From Dactylosporangium roseum (GTDB taxonomy: Bacteria > Actinomycetota > Actinomycetes > Mycobacteriales > Micromonosporaceae), in NCBI RefSeq assembly GCF_025264685.1, contig NZ_CP073721.1, positions 797,001 to 861,000 of the forward strand: 64,000 nucleotides of DNA, in the 5' to 3' direction. A program made the translations under genes and the position numbers. A model generated the notes under the pieces. That model made no database searches. It was not told the origin of the DNA and saw only the letters and a list, made by a program, of their open reading frames with translations. Below are positions 8,345 through 15,395 of the stretch, piece after piece (within the stretch, counting starts at the first letter, position 1; each line of letters starts with the position of its first letter).

Positions 8345-8961
8345 CGCCCCCCACCGCGTTGATCATGCACTTGTGGTGCCTGGACATTCCCTGGATGTCC
8401 GTATTTGTCAGGCACCACAACTGCATGATCAACGCGGTGGAGGAGGGTGGACAGGGCGCTGGAGGTCACCAGCGCGACGAGGGCACCGAGGATGCCGGCC
8501 AGGGCGCCGCCGAACAGTACCGCCGCGGCGAGCGCGGGGATCGACAGCGGACCCAGCCAGCCGGGCAGGCGCTGGGCCGAGACGCCGACCAAGGTCATGA
8601 ACGCGGCCGTGGCCAGGCCGAACAGCGGAGCGAAGGGCTCCTGGACGGTTGCGGCGAGGACCGCCGCGAGCAGGACGCCGACCAGCGGCCCCAGCCACGG
8701 CAGCACGGTGAGCAGCCCCACCGCGACGGCCGCCGCCTGGGCGTGGCCGACGCCGCTGACATGCAGCGCCGCCCAGGCGACGGTGGCGGCGAGCGCGCCC
8801 CACACGCACCGATGGGTGGCCGCGGTCGCCGGACCCGGGCCGGGATCGACGACCCGGACCAGCGCTACGCGTTCTTCCCCTTGCCGGCCGACGCCTTCGG
8901 CGCGTGGCCTTGGTTCTTCCCCTTGCCGGCCGACGCCTTCGGCGCGTGGCCTTTTTGTCAC
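8332..8961 (-). CDS. Truncated AI-2E/YdiK-family-like membrane protein, possibly degenerate
   Basis: A 209-codon frame starting at a GTG that overlaps the stop of the MalT-like regulator (GTGA). After a charged N-terminus with a duplicated KRPRAEGVG/RQGEE unit come about four membrane segments, including LLTVLPWLGPLVGVLLAAVLA and FGGALAGILGALVALV, which resemble the last part of AI-2E-family exporters (usually 330-400 residues). The last ~30 codons are supplied by a dispersed palindromic repeat rather than native sequence. It may be a decayed exporter or an operon gene altered by repeat insertion. The assignment is tentative. Confidence 0.4.
   Translation of the reverse strand: MTKRPRAEGVGRQGEEPRPRAEGVGRQGEERVALVRVVDPGPGPATAATHRCVWGALAATVAWAALHVSGVGHAQAAAVAVGLLTVLPWLGPLVGVLLAAVLAATVQEPFAPLFGLATAAFMTLVGVSAQRLPGWLGPLSIPALAAAVLFGGALAGILGALVALVTSSALSTLLHRVDHAVVVPDKYGHPGNVQAPQVHDQRGGGRWGP
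8351..8440. repeat. Dispersed palindromic repeat, copy 1 (32-base arms)
   Basis: Two 32-base arms (8351-8382 and 8409-8440) are complementary with a single mismatch and are separated by 26 bases that contain a smaller GGACAT/ATGTCC hairpin. The core TTGTGGTGCC ... GGCACCACAA recurs at 32066-32134 and 49100-49168, so this is one member of a family. The arms show compensated pairing and no coding signature. This is the least decayed copy in the window. Confidence 0.85.
8871..8954. repeat. Tandem duplication of a 42-base unit with terminator-like hairpin
   Basis: The unit beginning GTTCTTCCCCTTGCCGG occurs twice head to tail (8871-8912 and 8913-8954), differing only at the last base. Each unit contains a GGCC..CGCC-TTC-GGCG..GGCC hairpin; the second is followed by five T on the plus strand. 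It sits between the regulator stop (8958) and the body of the truncated AI-2E-like frame. Read on the minus strand directly after the regulator stop it encodes a Lys/Gly/Ala-rich tail ending in a stop, suggestive of a fragment of another gene's 3' end. Confidence 0.75.
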
Positions 8962-11552
8962 AACAGCCGCAGTTCCCGCGCGCGCTCGACGGCTTCGCGC
9001 CGGCGGCCGGCGTGCAGCTTGCGGTAGATGTTCTTGACGTGGGTCTTGACCGTGTTGACCGACACGTAGAGGGTCGACGCGATCTCCAGGTTCGACATGG
9101 TGCCCTGGAGGTACCGCAGGACGGTCAGTTCCCGCTCGGTCAGCGGTTCGACGAGGTTCCCGTCGCCACCGCCCCGCGAGCCGCCGGCCAGCGGCGACGA
9201 GCCGGCCGCCAGTTCGGCGGCGAGCGGGTGGTAGACCGGCAGGAGCGGGGCGAAGTTCGCCAGCAGGTCCCGCACCGGGTGCCCGCCGACCAGGAACGGA
9301 CGCCGGAAGCTCTCCTCCTCGGCGATGTCCAGCGCCGTCTCGAGCCCCCGCAGGACCCGGTTGCGGTCGCCGAGCGCGCGGCCGGCGAGCGAGGTCAGGA
9401 TGGCGGCGTGGACCGTCCAGGTCAGCGCGGAGTCCGTGGACGGCGTCGCGAACTGCGCCGCGGTCGACGCGGCGGCCGCGGCCTTGCCCTCCACGAGCGC
9501 CGCCGACGCGTCGACGCAGGCGGCCCAGCCCGGGAAGACGTCGGGGTCGCCGCCGGTGGCGACGAGCCGCCGCGCCGCGCCCAGGTCGCCGCCGCTGATC
9601 CGCAGCTCGGCCTCGGTCAGCGCGAGCGCCCGCTCGACGGCCGGCGCCAGCGGTGCCCCACCGAGCTCGCGGCGCGCCGCGTGCAGCACCTCCAGCGCCG
9701 CGGCCAGGCGTCCGGCGCCGTGGCGCAGCCTTGCCCGTACCGTCGCGATGGCCACCAGCAGGTCGGGGTCGCCGGCGGCGAGGTCGAGCCCCTCGTCGAG
9801 CAGCCGGTCGGCCTCCGCGATGCGGTCCCACTCGCCGTAGACGCTCGCGAGCGCCATCCGCACCCAGCCGAGGTCGGTCGCGTCGGTGATGCCGAAGCGG
9901 TCGGCGGTCACCAGCGCCTGGCGCCCCAGCCGGGCGGCGGCACGCAGCCGGCCCCGGGTCGACTCCAGGACGGCGAGCTGGCTGGCCGCGCGGACCTGTG
10001 CCTGCGCCATCCCGGCACGCTGCGCGAGGACCAGCGCGCCGTGCAGCGGTGCACCCGCGGCGGCGAGCTCGCCGAGCCGCAGCCTGGCCTCGCCCTCGTC
10101 GAGCAGCGCCAGGGCGCGCACCTCGTCGGTGTTCGGGTGCAGGTCCGGCAGCGCGGCCAGCGTGCGCCGGGCGTCGCCGGCGAGCCACGCCTCGGCCGCC
10201 GCGAAACCGGCCAGCATCGGGCTGCCGCCGTCGCGGTCGCTGCGGCGCAGGAAGTCGCGCGCGCCGTCGAGGTCGCCGACGCGGAGCCGCTCGGCCGCGA
10301 ACGCGAGCACGAGGTGCGGGTCCGCCGCCTCCTCGACACCCGGTGCGTGCGGCGCCGCCTCGTGCGGCCGGTCGTAGCGGACCCCGCCGACGATGTCCGG
10401 CCAGTGCCGGTCGAGCACCTCGACCGCGCCGTGCCAGTCCTCGGCGAGCAGCGCGTGACGCAGGGCCTCGGCCGGGATGCCGTAGGTCGCGTGCCAGGCG
10501 GCCGCCCGCCGGTGCAGCTCCGGCACCCGTTCCGGGTTGCGGCGCAGCAGTTCGGCGTGCAGCGTCCGGGCGAAGAGCGGATGGAAGCGGTACCACCCAC
10601 CGGGGCCCGCGTTGCGCGACAGGAACGCGTTCGACCCCTTCAGCTCCGCGAGCACGCGGGCGCCGTCGTCGCGGCCGGTGATCGCCTCGACCAGCCCGGC
10701 GTTCAGCCGCGGCGCGACCGCCGTGTCGAGCAGCAACTGGCGGGTGTCCGCCGGCAGGGAGTCGATGACCTCACCGGTGAGGAAGTCGCCGACGGCCGTG
10801 CTGAACGCGCCACCGTCGTCGAGCACCCGCTCCGGCTCCGGGTGGCCGCGCATCGCCATGGCGGCCAGCCGCACGCCGGCCGGCCATCCCTCGGTGATCG
10901 AGTGCAGTGCGTACAGTGTCGAGCCCGGCAGCACCACGTCGTGGGCCGCGAGCAGTTGTGCCGTCTCCGTGATGGTCAGCGACAGATCGTTCGTGCGCAT
11001 CTCCGTCAGCGAGCCGTTGACCCGCCAGCGGTACAGCGGCAGCGCCGGGTCGCGGCGGCACGACAGCACCAGGTGGAGCTGGCCCATCCCGTGCCGGACC
11101 AGCGACTCCAGCTCTGTCAAGGCCTCCGGGTCGCTGATCTCCCGGACGTCGTCCACGACCACGATGTGCGGCCGGTCGAGTGCGTCGACGGCCTTGAGCA
11201 GGTCGTCTTCGTACCACTCGCCGGTCTTGTCCAGTTCGTCGTCCGGCTGTGTCGAAAGTGCACCCAGCAACTGTCCCGGAACATCGGCGCCGTGCGCCGA
11301 GTGGGACGTCACCCATCGCACCACCGGAGCCTCGTTGCCGTCGCCGAGGCGTGCGGTGCGGGCCCAGGCGACCAGCGCGGCCGTCTTCCCCCATCCGGCG
11401 GGAGCGGTCACCAGCGTCAGTGGCGCACGCACCGCGGCGTCCAACTGTGCGACGACCCGATCCCGCATCACATACCCCGGCGGGAGATCCGGCACCGCCA
11501 ACGACGACGGTGCGAATCCACGGCGATCCTGCTGTACCAACGCTTGTGCCAC
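8958..11552 (-). CDS. MalT-like STAND ATPase/LuxR transcriptional activator 1
   Basis: 864 residues from the GTG at 11552, chosen because GGGGGG lies just upstream and the same spacing is seen in the paralogue at 16396; an upstream TTG at 11618 is possible. Order of parts: STAND ATPase with Walker A TAPAGWGKTAAL near residue 50 and Walker B HIVVVDDVREI, the signature LHLVLSCRRDPALPLYRWR, a winged-helix region, a TPR-like helical array, then a C-terminal LuxR domain (LTERELTVLRYLQGTMSNLEIAS, VNTVKTHVKNIYRKL). MalT-type proteins oligomerise with ATP and inducer and activate promoters carrying MalT boxes. A partial box (11643-11659) lies about 90 bases upstream. Confidence 0.9.
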   Translation of the reverse strand: MAQALVQQDRRGFAPSSLAVPDLPPGYVMRDRVVAQLDAAVRAPLTLVTAPAGWGKTAALVAWARTARLGDGNEAPVVRWVTSHSAHGADVPGQLLGALSTQPDDELDKTGEWYEDDLLKAVDALDRPHIVVVDDVREISDPEALTELESLVRHGMGQLHLVLSCRRDPALPLYRWRVNGSLTEMRTNDLSLTITETAQLLAAHDVVLPGSTLYALHSITEGWPAGVRLAAMAMRGHPEPERVLDDGGAFSTAVGDFLTGEVIDSLPADTRQLLLDTAVAPRLNAGLVEAITGRDDGARVLAELKGSNAFLSRNAGPGGWYRFHPLFARTLHAELLRRNPERVPELHRRAAAWHATYGIPAEALRHALLAEDWHGAVEVLDRHWPDIVGGVRYDRPHEAAPHAPGVEEAADPHLVLAFAAERLRVGDLDGARDFLRRSDRDGGSPMLAGFAAAEAWLAGDARRTLAALPDLHPNTDEVRALALLDEGEARLRLGELAAAGAPLHGALVLAQRAGMAQAQVRAASQLAVLESTRGRLRAAARLGRQALVTADRFGITDATDLGWVRMALASVYGEWDRIAEADRLLDEGLDLAAGDPDLLVAIATVRARLRHGAGRLAAALEVLHAARRELGGAPLAPAVERALALTEAELRISGGDLGAARRLVATGGDPDVFPGWAACVDASAALVEGKAAAAASTAAQFATPSTDSALTWTVHAAILTSLAGRALGDRNRVLRGLETALDIAEEESFRRPFLVGGHPVRDLLANFAPLLPVYHPLAAELAAGSSPLAGGSRGGGDGNLVEPLTERELTVLRYLQGTMSNLEIASTLYVSVNTVKTHVKNIYRKLHAGRRREAVERARELRLL

Positions 11553-11642
11553 CCGTGCCCCCCGATTTCGCTGCCCCGGGTCTTGCTTTCGGCCCTCCCG
11601 GTCAAACGTGACGAGCAAAGCACCGCGTGATCGCCGAGGGCC

Positions 11643-11659
11643 TCACCCTCCCTGGGTGG
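11643..11659 (-). promoter_or_regulatory. Partial MalT-box-like inverted repeat upstream of regulator 1
   Basis: Read on the minus strand this is CCACCC-N5-GGGTGA, one mismatch from the TCACCC-N5-GGGTGA core seen at five other promoters in the island. The third half-site (N6-NTCACY) is absent at the expected spacing, so it is a weaker member. It lies about 90 bases before the GTG of the first MalT-like gene. Confidence 0.4.
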
Positions 11660-11743
11660 TATTCCCGCACGAACGTGCCCATTTGCCTTGCGTAGCAAGG
11701 GTTCCATCGACGCCGCTGCACCGGCGAGCCGTCCGCCGGAGGC

Positions 11744-11772
11744 TCACCCGGAACGGATGACGCGCGGTCACC
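11744..11772 (+). promoter_or_regulatory. MalT-box-like composite operator upstream of the DivIVA-like gene
   Basis: TCACCC-GGAAC-GGATGA-CGCGCG-GTCACC: the full composite arrangement of three half-sites, with GGATGA being an exact match to the MalT box GGAKGA. The start codon of the DivIVA-like gene is 68 bases downstream. The hexamer 12 bases after the motif (AGCGTT) is a poor -10. Confidence 0.6.
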
Positions 11773-11839
11773 ACACCGGTCGGCAGCGTTCCCGCTATCG
11801 CCCGTCGCGAGAACGGGCCGAGGAGGGGGATGAGCCAGG

Positions 11840-12481
11840 ATGAGCGCGCTTGTCGGCGAGATCGAGCTGCGCCCCGAGAACGGCTTCGAGCTGAGCCTCC
11901 GGGGCTACCATCGCGCCCAGGTCGACCGGTACATCGCCACCTTGCAGATGCGCCTGACGACCCTGGAGACGGAGCTGGCCTCGGCGCGATATCGCGAGCA
12001 GCAGCTCGCCGGGCGGGTGGAACGACTCAACACGGAGCTCAAACAGTGTACCTGCGGCGAGGAGAAGTCGAAGGCCGTCGGCGGGCGAATCCAGCGGATG
12101 ATCGAGCTGGCCGAGGAAGAGGCCAACGCCCTGCGGACCCAGGCGCAGCAGGACCTGGAACAGGCCCGTGCCACCGGGGAGGCGCTGCTGGGGGACGCGC
12201 GCCGGCACGCCGAGGACGCGATGCGCGACTTCCAGACCGCGCTCGCGCAGCGGCGCAACGAGGAGGCCCGCGCGGAGGCCGCCCGGCGGGCACAGTGGGA
12301 CGCCCGCCGGCAACGCCAGCGTGAGGCCGCCGAAAACCTCCTCGCCACCACCCGGTCGGTCGGCGGCGACAGCCTCCGCGTGACCCGCCGGCTGCTCGAC
12401 GCGCTGACCGAGGAGCACGCCAAGCTGGTCGCGGAGGTCGAGCTGGCGGAGAAGGAGCTGTCCAACCTGTCGTCGACGTGA
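11840..12481 (+). CDS. DivIVA-like coiled-coil protein
   Basis: 213 residues. Residues about 15-37 (GFELSLRGYHRAQVDRYIATL) match the N-terminal membrane-curvature-sensing segment of DivIVA/Wag31/SepIVA proteins. The remainder is an almost continuous charged coiled coil rich in Glu, Arg, Ala and Gln. DivIVA-family proteins mark cell poles or septa and recruit partners at the membrane. A CTCG motif with a single Cys pair (CTC near residue 70) is unusual. The ATG follows GAGGAGGGGGATGAGCC. A composite MalT-box-like operator lies upstream. It is shorter than Wag31 and is probably an accessory paralogue rather than the essential polar-growth protein. Confidence 0.75.
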   Translation: MSALVGEIELRPENGFELSLRGYHRAQVDRYIATLQMRLTTLETELASARYREQQLAGRVERLNTELKQCTCGEEKSKAVGGRIQRMIELAEEEANALRTQAQQDLEQARATGEALLGDARRHAEDAMRDFQTALAQRRNEEARAEAARRAQWDARRQRQREAAENLLATTRSVGGDSLRVTRRLLDALTEEHAKLVAEVELAEKELSNLSST

Positions 12482-12587
12482 ACACGACCGCCCCGGGCCC
12501 GGGTCCACTATGGACTCGGGTCCACCTATTTCCGTTGTGGAACAAGGCTTGCGGCGCGCTGGTTGTGAGAAGCGGCGGGCAGGTTCT

Positions 12588-12616
12588 TCACCCGGCACGG
12601 GTGACGACGCATCACT
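12588..12616 (+). promoter_or_regulatory. MalT-box-like composite operator upstream of a small ORF
   Basis: TCACCC-GGCAC-GGGTGA-CGACGC-ATCACT, a perfect core with the third half-site at the shared spacing. Twelve bases later comes AGGATT (12629-12634), a usable -10 hexamer; the ATG at 12641 begins exactly seven bases after it, so a transcript starting there would be leaderless. Confidence 0.65.
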
Positions 12617-12640
12617 CGGACAGCCAGCAGGATTCTTGCC

Positions 12641-12679
12641 ATGACGAGGCGAACGACCACTGGGCGGCGGGCCGTATGA
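12641..12679 (+). CDS. Possible 12-residue leader peptide
   Basis: ATG at 12641 sits at the predicted transcription start of the operator-linked promoter. The frame encodes the Arg/Thr-rich MTRRTTTGRRAV and its TGA overlaps the ATG at 12676 (ATGA), an arrangement that would couple translation of the following ORF. There is no conservation evidence. Confidence 0.3.
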   Translation: MTRRTTTGRRAV

Positions 12680-12945
12680 CCGCGACGCTGCCCGTGCTCG
12701 AGCCCGAACTGCGGGCGGATCTGACGGTGACTGCTGCACCGTCCATAGTGGTCCGCCCGTTCCCGCCAGCCGCGGGCGTCACGTCGTCGGTGGTCCCCGA
12801 CGTGACGACCCAGCTGGGTCGCTCGGTGAAAACCGTTGAGCAGGGGGTACTCAACGGTCCAGGAGACAGCGGTGAATTCGGCCCGCGTCCTGAGCACCGG
12901 TCGGCCTTCAGCGAGGGCGGCGGGAGCCGATGGGTGGGCGGCTGA
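12676..12945 (+). CDS. Small unknown protein in the MalT-box set
   Basis: An 89-residue frame beginning MTATLPVLEPELRADLTV with G/C-ending codons through its first two thirds. It has no recognised family, no membrane segment and a Gly/Arg/Ser-rich tail. Support comes from context: a composite operator and -10 lie upstream, a leader frame overlaps its ATG, and its stop lies inside the loop of a perfect 15-base-pair hairpin that would end the transcript. A longer frame from 12478 is less likely because it starts before the promoter. It could still be chance open frame in GC-rich DNA. Confidence 0.4.
   Translation: MTATLPVLEPELRADLTVTAAPSIVVRPFPPAAGVTSSVVPDVTTQLGRSVKTVEQGVLNGPGDSGEFGPRPEHRSAFSEGGGSRWVGG
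12829..12860. repeat. Inverted repeat inside the small ORF
   Basis: ACCGTTGAG and CTCAACGGT form a perfect nine-base stem around a nine-base loop, within the 3' half of the small ORF. It may be an RNA hairpin or an operator; nothing else is seen. Confidence 0.4.
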
Positions 12946-12970
12946 TCCGGAGGAGGCCGCCCACCCATCG
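12928..12970 (+). terminator. Strong hairpin after the small ORF
   Basis: CGATGGGTGGGCGGC (12928-12942) and its exact complement (12956-12970) form a 15-base-pair stem with a 13-base loop. There is no T run, which is common for high-GC actinobacterial terminators. The stop codon of the 89-residue ORF lies in the loop. Confidence 0.55.
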
Positions 12971-13104
12971 CAAGTCGCGATCCGACCTTTCACACCACCG
13001 CATCCTGATCGTCTGAACCAATGTGAGGACGGCGCGTCGGCGCCGGCGCGCTCCCAGGCCCGCGTCGGCGCCTTTCGCGTCCCCGCATCTGTCATGGTGT
13101 CCGT
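12971..13104. other. Intergenic, no gene seen
   Basis: Together with 12482-12587 this forms the non-coding parts of the gap between the DivIVA-like and cation-efflux genes. The left part holds a duplicated CGGGTCCAC (around 12498 and 12518) and a short inverted GTCCA/TGGAC. The right part shows only a probable promoter region for the efflux gene; no clear -35/-10 pair stands out. Confidence 0.5.
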
Positions 13105-14115
13105 ATGCTCCGTACGCATGGTCATGGCGGCTGGTGGCACCGGTTCCGGCATCGGGCCGGGCACCTGCTGGTCCCGCACTCCCACGACGCCGGCGACAAG
13201 GTCGACGCGGCCATGGAAGGCTCCAGGGAAGGCATGCGGGCCCTCTGGGTGTCGCTGCTGGTCCTGGGCGCCACCGCCATGCTGCAAGCCGTCATCGCCG
13301 CCTGGTCGGGGTCGGTCGCGCTGCTCGGCGACACGCTGCACAACGTCGCGGACGCCCTGACGGCGGTACCGCTGGGCATCGCGTTCCTACTGGGCCGGCT
13401 GCCGGCGAACCGCAGGTACACCTACGGCTACGGGCGCGCCGAGGACCTGGCGGGGATCGTCATCGTGCTGACCATCGCGGCATCGGCCGGCTTCACCGTC
13501 TATGAGGCCGTCGACCGGCTGATTCACCCGGCCGGCGTCACACGGCTGCCGTTCGTGGCGGCCGCCGGGGTCGTCGGGTTCGTCGGCAACGAGCTCGTCG
13601 CGCGGTATCGCATCGCGGTCGGTCGGCGCATCGGCTCGGCGGCGCTCGTCGCCGACGGCCTGCATGCCCGTACCGACGGTTTCACCTCGCTCGCGGTGTT
13701 GCTGAGCGCCGGCGGGCTGGCGGTCGGCTGGCGGTGGGCCGATCCGGCGGTCGGCCTGCTCATCACGGTCGCGATCCTGTTCGTGCTCAAGGACGCGGCG
13801 CGGGAGGTGTACCGGCGCCTCATGGACGCCGTCGACCCGGCCCTGCTGTCACGGGCCGAGGAGGCCCTGGCCGGGACGCCGGGGGTGCTCGCGGTGGGGG
13901 CGCTGCGGATGCGCTGGATCGGCCACCGCCTGCACGCTGAGACCGATCTCGTGGTGGCCGGTGACCTCACGCTCGTCCAGGCCCACGCGATCGCCGTCGA
14001 GGCCGAGCACCGCCTGCTGCACGCGGTGCCCCGGCTCACGGCGGCGACGGTGCATCCCGACCCGAAGGGCACCCACGCCCATGCGGGTCTGGACCACCAT
14101 CGACCTTCCGTATGA
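13105..14115 (+). CDS. Cation diffusion facilitator family metal efflux protein
   Basis: 336 residues with six membrane helices followed by a cytoplasmic C-terminal domain. The metal-site motifs HxxxD are present twice: GDTLHNVADAL in the second helix and ADGLHARTDGF in the fifth. The N-terminus is His-rich (HGHGGWWHRFRHRAGH, HSHD) and the C-terminus has HAHAGLDHHR, both likely metal-binding. The family exports Zn2+, Co2+ or similar divalent ions in exchange for protons. The exact ion is not predictable. It is convergent with the DUF7144 gene, with four bases between stops. Confidence 0.9.
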   Translation: MLRTHGHGGWWHRFRHRAGHLLVPHSHDAGDKVDAAMEGSREGMRALWVSLLVLGATAMLQAVIAAWSGSVALLGDTLHNVADALTAVPLGIAFLLGRLPANRRYTYGYGRAEDLAGIVIVLTIAASAGFTVYEAVDRLIHPAGVTRLPFVAAAGVVGFVGNELVARYRIAVGRRIGSAALVADGLHARTDGFTSLAVLLSAGGLAVGWRWADPAVGLLITVAILFVLKDAAREVYRRLMDAVDPALLSRAEEALAGTPGVLAVGALRMRWIGHRLHAETDLVVAGDLTLVQAHAIAVEAEHRLLHAVPRLTAATVHPDPKGTHAHAGLDHHRPSV

Positions 14116-14119
14116 CGGG

Positions 14120-14908
14120 TCAGCCGGCGCCGGTGCCGTAACCGGAGGTGGGTGCGGCATGGGTCGGCGAGCCCGGCTGGCCGGGCGCGTAGGGGCCGGC
14201 GTTCGGACCGCGCTGGGCGGCCCCGCGGGGCTGTTGTTCCGTCCCTTGGTGGATCGAGCCGGGCGGCATGGAGGTGTGCATCGGCCCGGGCTGGATGGGT
14301 TGCCGCTGATAGGACTCCTGCTGATGGCCGTTCTCGGGCCGCTCCGGCGCCGCGTGGGCCGGTGCCTGGTGCCCGGGTGCCTCCTCCGGTGCGGCGTGGG
14401 CCGGGACGCCGCGACCGGCCGCCGGAGCGTTCACCGGGAAGCCCGCGGCCCGCGACTGCGAGTCGCGGTCCAACCGGTGGGAGCCGCCCGCCAGGTGCGG
14501 CTCGGGCTCGTAGGCGTCCGTCCAGTGCACCGTGAGCGCGAACAGGACGATCACGTCGAGCACGATCATGAGGAGCGACCAGACGGGGTACGCGCCGAGG
14601 GAACCGATCTGCGCCAGGGCGTGCAACGCGACGACGACGATGGCGACGATCCGCGCGATCCTGTTGCGGGCCAGCAGGCCAATGCCGGACGCGAAGAGCA
14701 GACCGCCGAAGACGATCATGACCACGCCGAGCCCGGTCAGGTCGACGACGACGAGGCTGCCGCCGTCGATGAACGTCACCTGGTTCTGCAGCAGGGCGAC
14801 AAGCCCTTCGAGGACGTTGAGGAGCCCGATCAGGACGAGCAGCACGGCGGCGAAGGTCACCCAGCCGAACCACACGGTTCTGTTCCTGGTGGTTCTGGTC
14901 TCAGCCAT
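14120..14908 (-). CDS. DUF7144-like four-helix membrane protein 1
   Basis: 262 residues. Residues 10-135 hold four membrane helices in the DUF7144 pattern: WFGWVTFAAVLLVLIGLLNV, then VDLTGLGVVMIVFGGLLFAS, RIVAIVVVALHALAQI, and YPVWSLLMIVLDVIVLFALT. The C-terminal ~125 residues are Pro/Ala/His/Gly-rich and presumably disordered in the cytoplasm. Function unknown; these proteins are common in actinobacteria and often sit near stress or envelope genes. A second paralogue is at 19304-20110. The ATG at 14908 follows GAGGAAAGGAA. Confidence 0.75.
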   Translation of the reverse strand: MAETRTTRNRTVWFGWVTFAAVLLVLIGLLNVLEGLVALLQNQVTFIDGGSLVVVDLTGLGVVMIVFGGLLFASGIGLLARNRIARIVAIVVVALHALAQIGSLGAYPVWSLLMIVLDVIVLFALTVHWTDAYEPEPHLAGGSHRLDRDSQSRAAGFPVNAPAAGRGVPAHAAPEEAPGHQAPAHAAPERPENGHQQESYQRQPIQPGPMHTSMPPGSIHQGTEQQPRGAAQRGPNAGPYAPGQPGSPTHAAPTSGYGTGAG

Positions 14909-15395
14909 GGCCTCTGTGTTCCTTTCCTCTGCGGGACACCGGCTCCTCGGCGGGACACCGGCTCCTTCCAGGGGATGCCGGCGGCGCCTCTTCGGGCCGT
15001 CGGGACACCGGCGGACCTGTCAGGACGACCGGGGAAAGGGGCGCAGGTGAGCGGGTTCGTCGTCCGGCCGCGGCGGACAAGAGAGGAGGCGCCGCGGCCG
15101 GATCCGGCGAAGCTCGTGTGGCGACCTCCCTCCCCTTACGGATGCGAACCGGTGCTTTTGCAAGCGATCGTTCGGCCGCCACGGATGACGGGACATCACC
15201 CGCCCGGTGTGAAAGCCGATTGACCATGGTCATCGGCGTCGCAGTGCGCTGCGACACGTGTCCCGCCGGGCCCGGAACAAATGTTGGAACTTAGCGCGCC
15301 ACCTGCGAGAACGCCACCCGGCACGCCGAATCGCGAGGGTCCTCACCCGGACCGGGTGAGGACGGGTCACCCGACGCCGCCGCCACAATGCGGTC
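14909..15395. other. 487-base regulatory gap
   Basis: No convincing gene. Contents: three copies of GGGACACCGG (14933, 14952, 15002); a degenerate composite operator at 15172-15200 (TCGGCC-GCCAC-GGATGA-CGGGAC-ATCACC) without a good -10; the 12-base palindrome TGACCATGGTCA at 15221-15232; and the intact operator at 15343-15371 serving the next gene. Confidence 0.6.
15343..15371 (+). promoter_or_regulatory. MalT-box-like composite operator of the FGE-like gene
   Basis: TCACCC-GGACC-GGGTGA-GGACGG-GTCACC. The core is part of a 25-base perfect palindrome (15339-15363). Twelve bases after the motif is CACAAT (15384-15389) and six bases after that the GTG start, so the promoter is predicted to give a leaderless transcript. 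The near-identical CACAAT follows the operator of the neighbouring LuxR gene at the same distance. Confidence 0.7.

Noticed and set aside
8871..8954. CRISPR array
   Set aside because: Only two adjoining copies with no spacers; it is a simple tandem duplication. No CRISPR-like array occurs anywhere in the window.
12478..12675. N-terminal extension of the 89-residue ORF
   Set aside because: It would begin upstream of the predicted promoter and read through the operator.
12526..13341. Minus-strand frame across the small-ORF region
   Set aside because: Composition is unlike coding DNA and it overlaps the start of the cation efflux gene; no motif.
15339..15363. Terminator hairpin before the FGE-like gene
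   Set aside because: The palindrome has a one-base centre, lies just upstream of a start codon and matches operator copies at other promoters.
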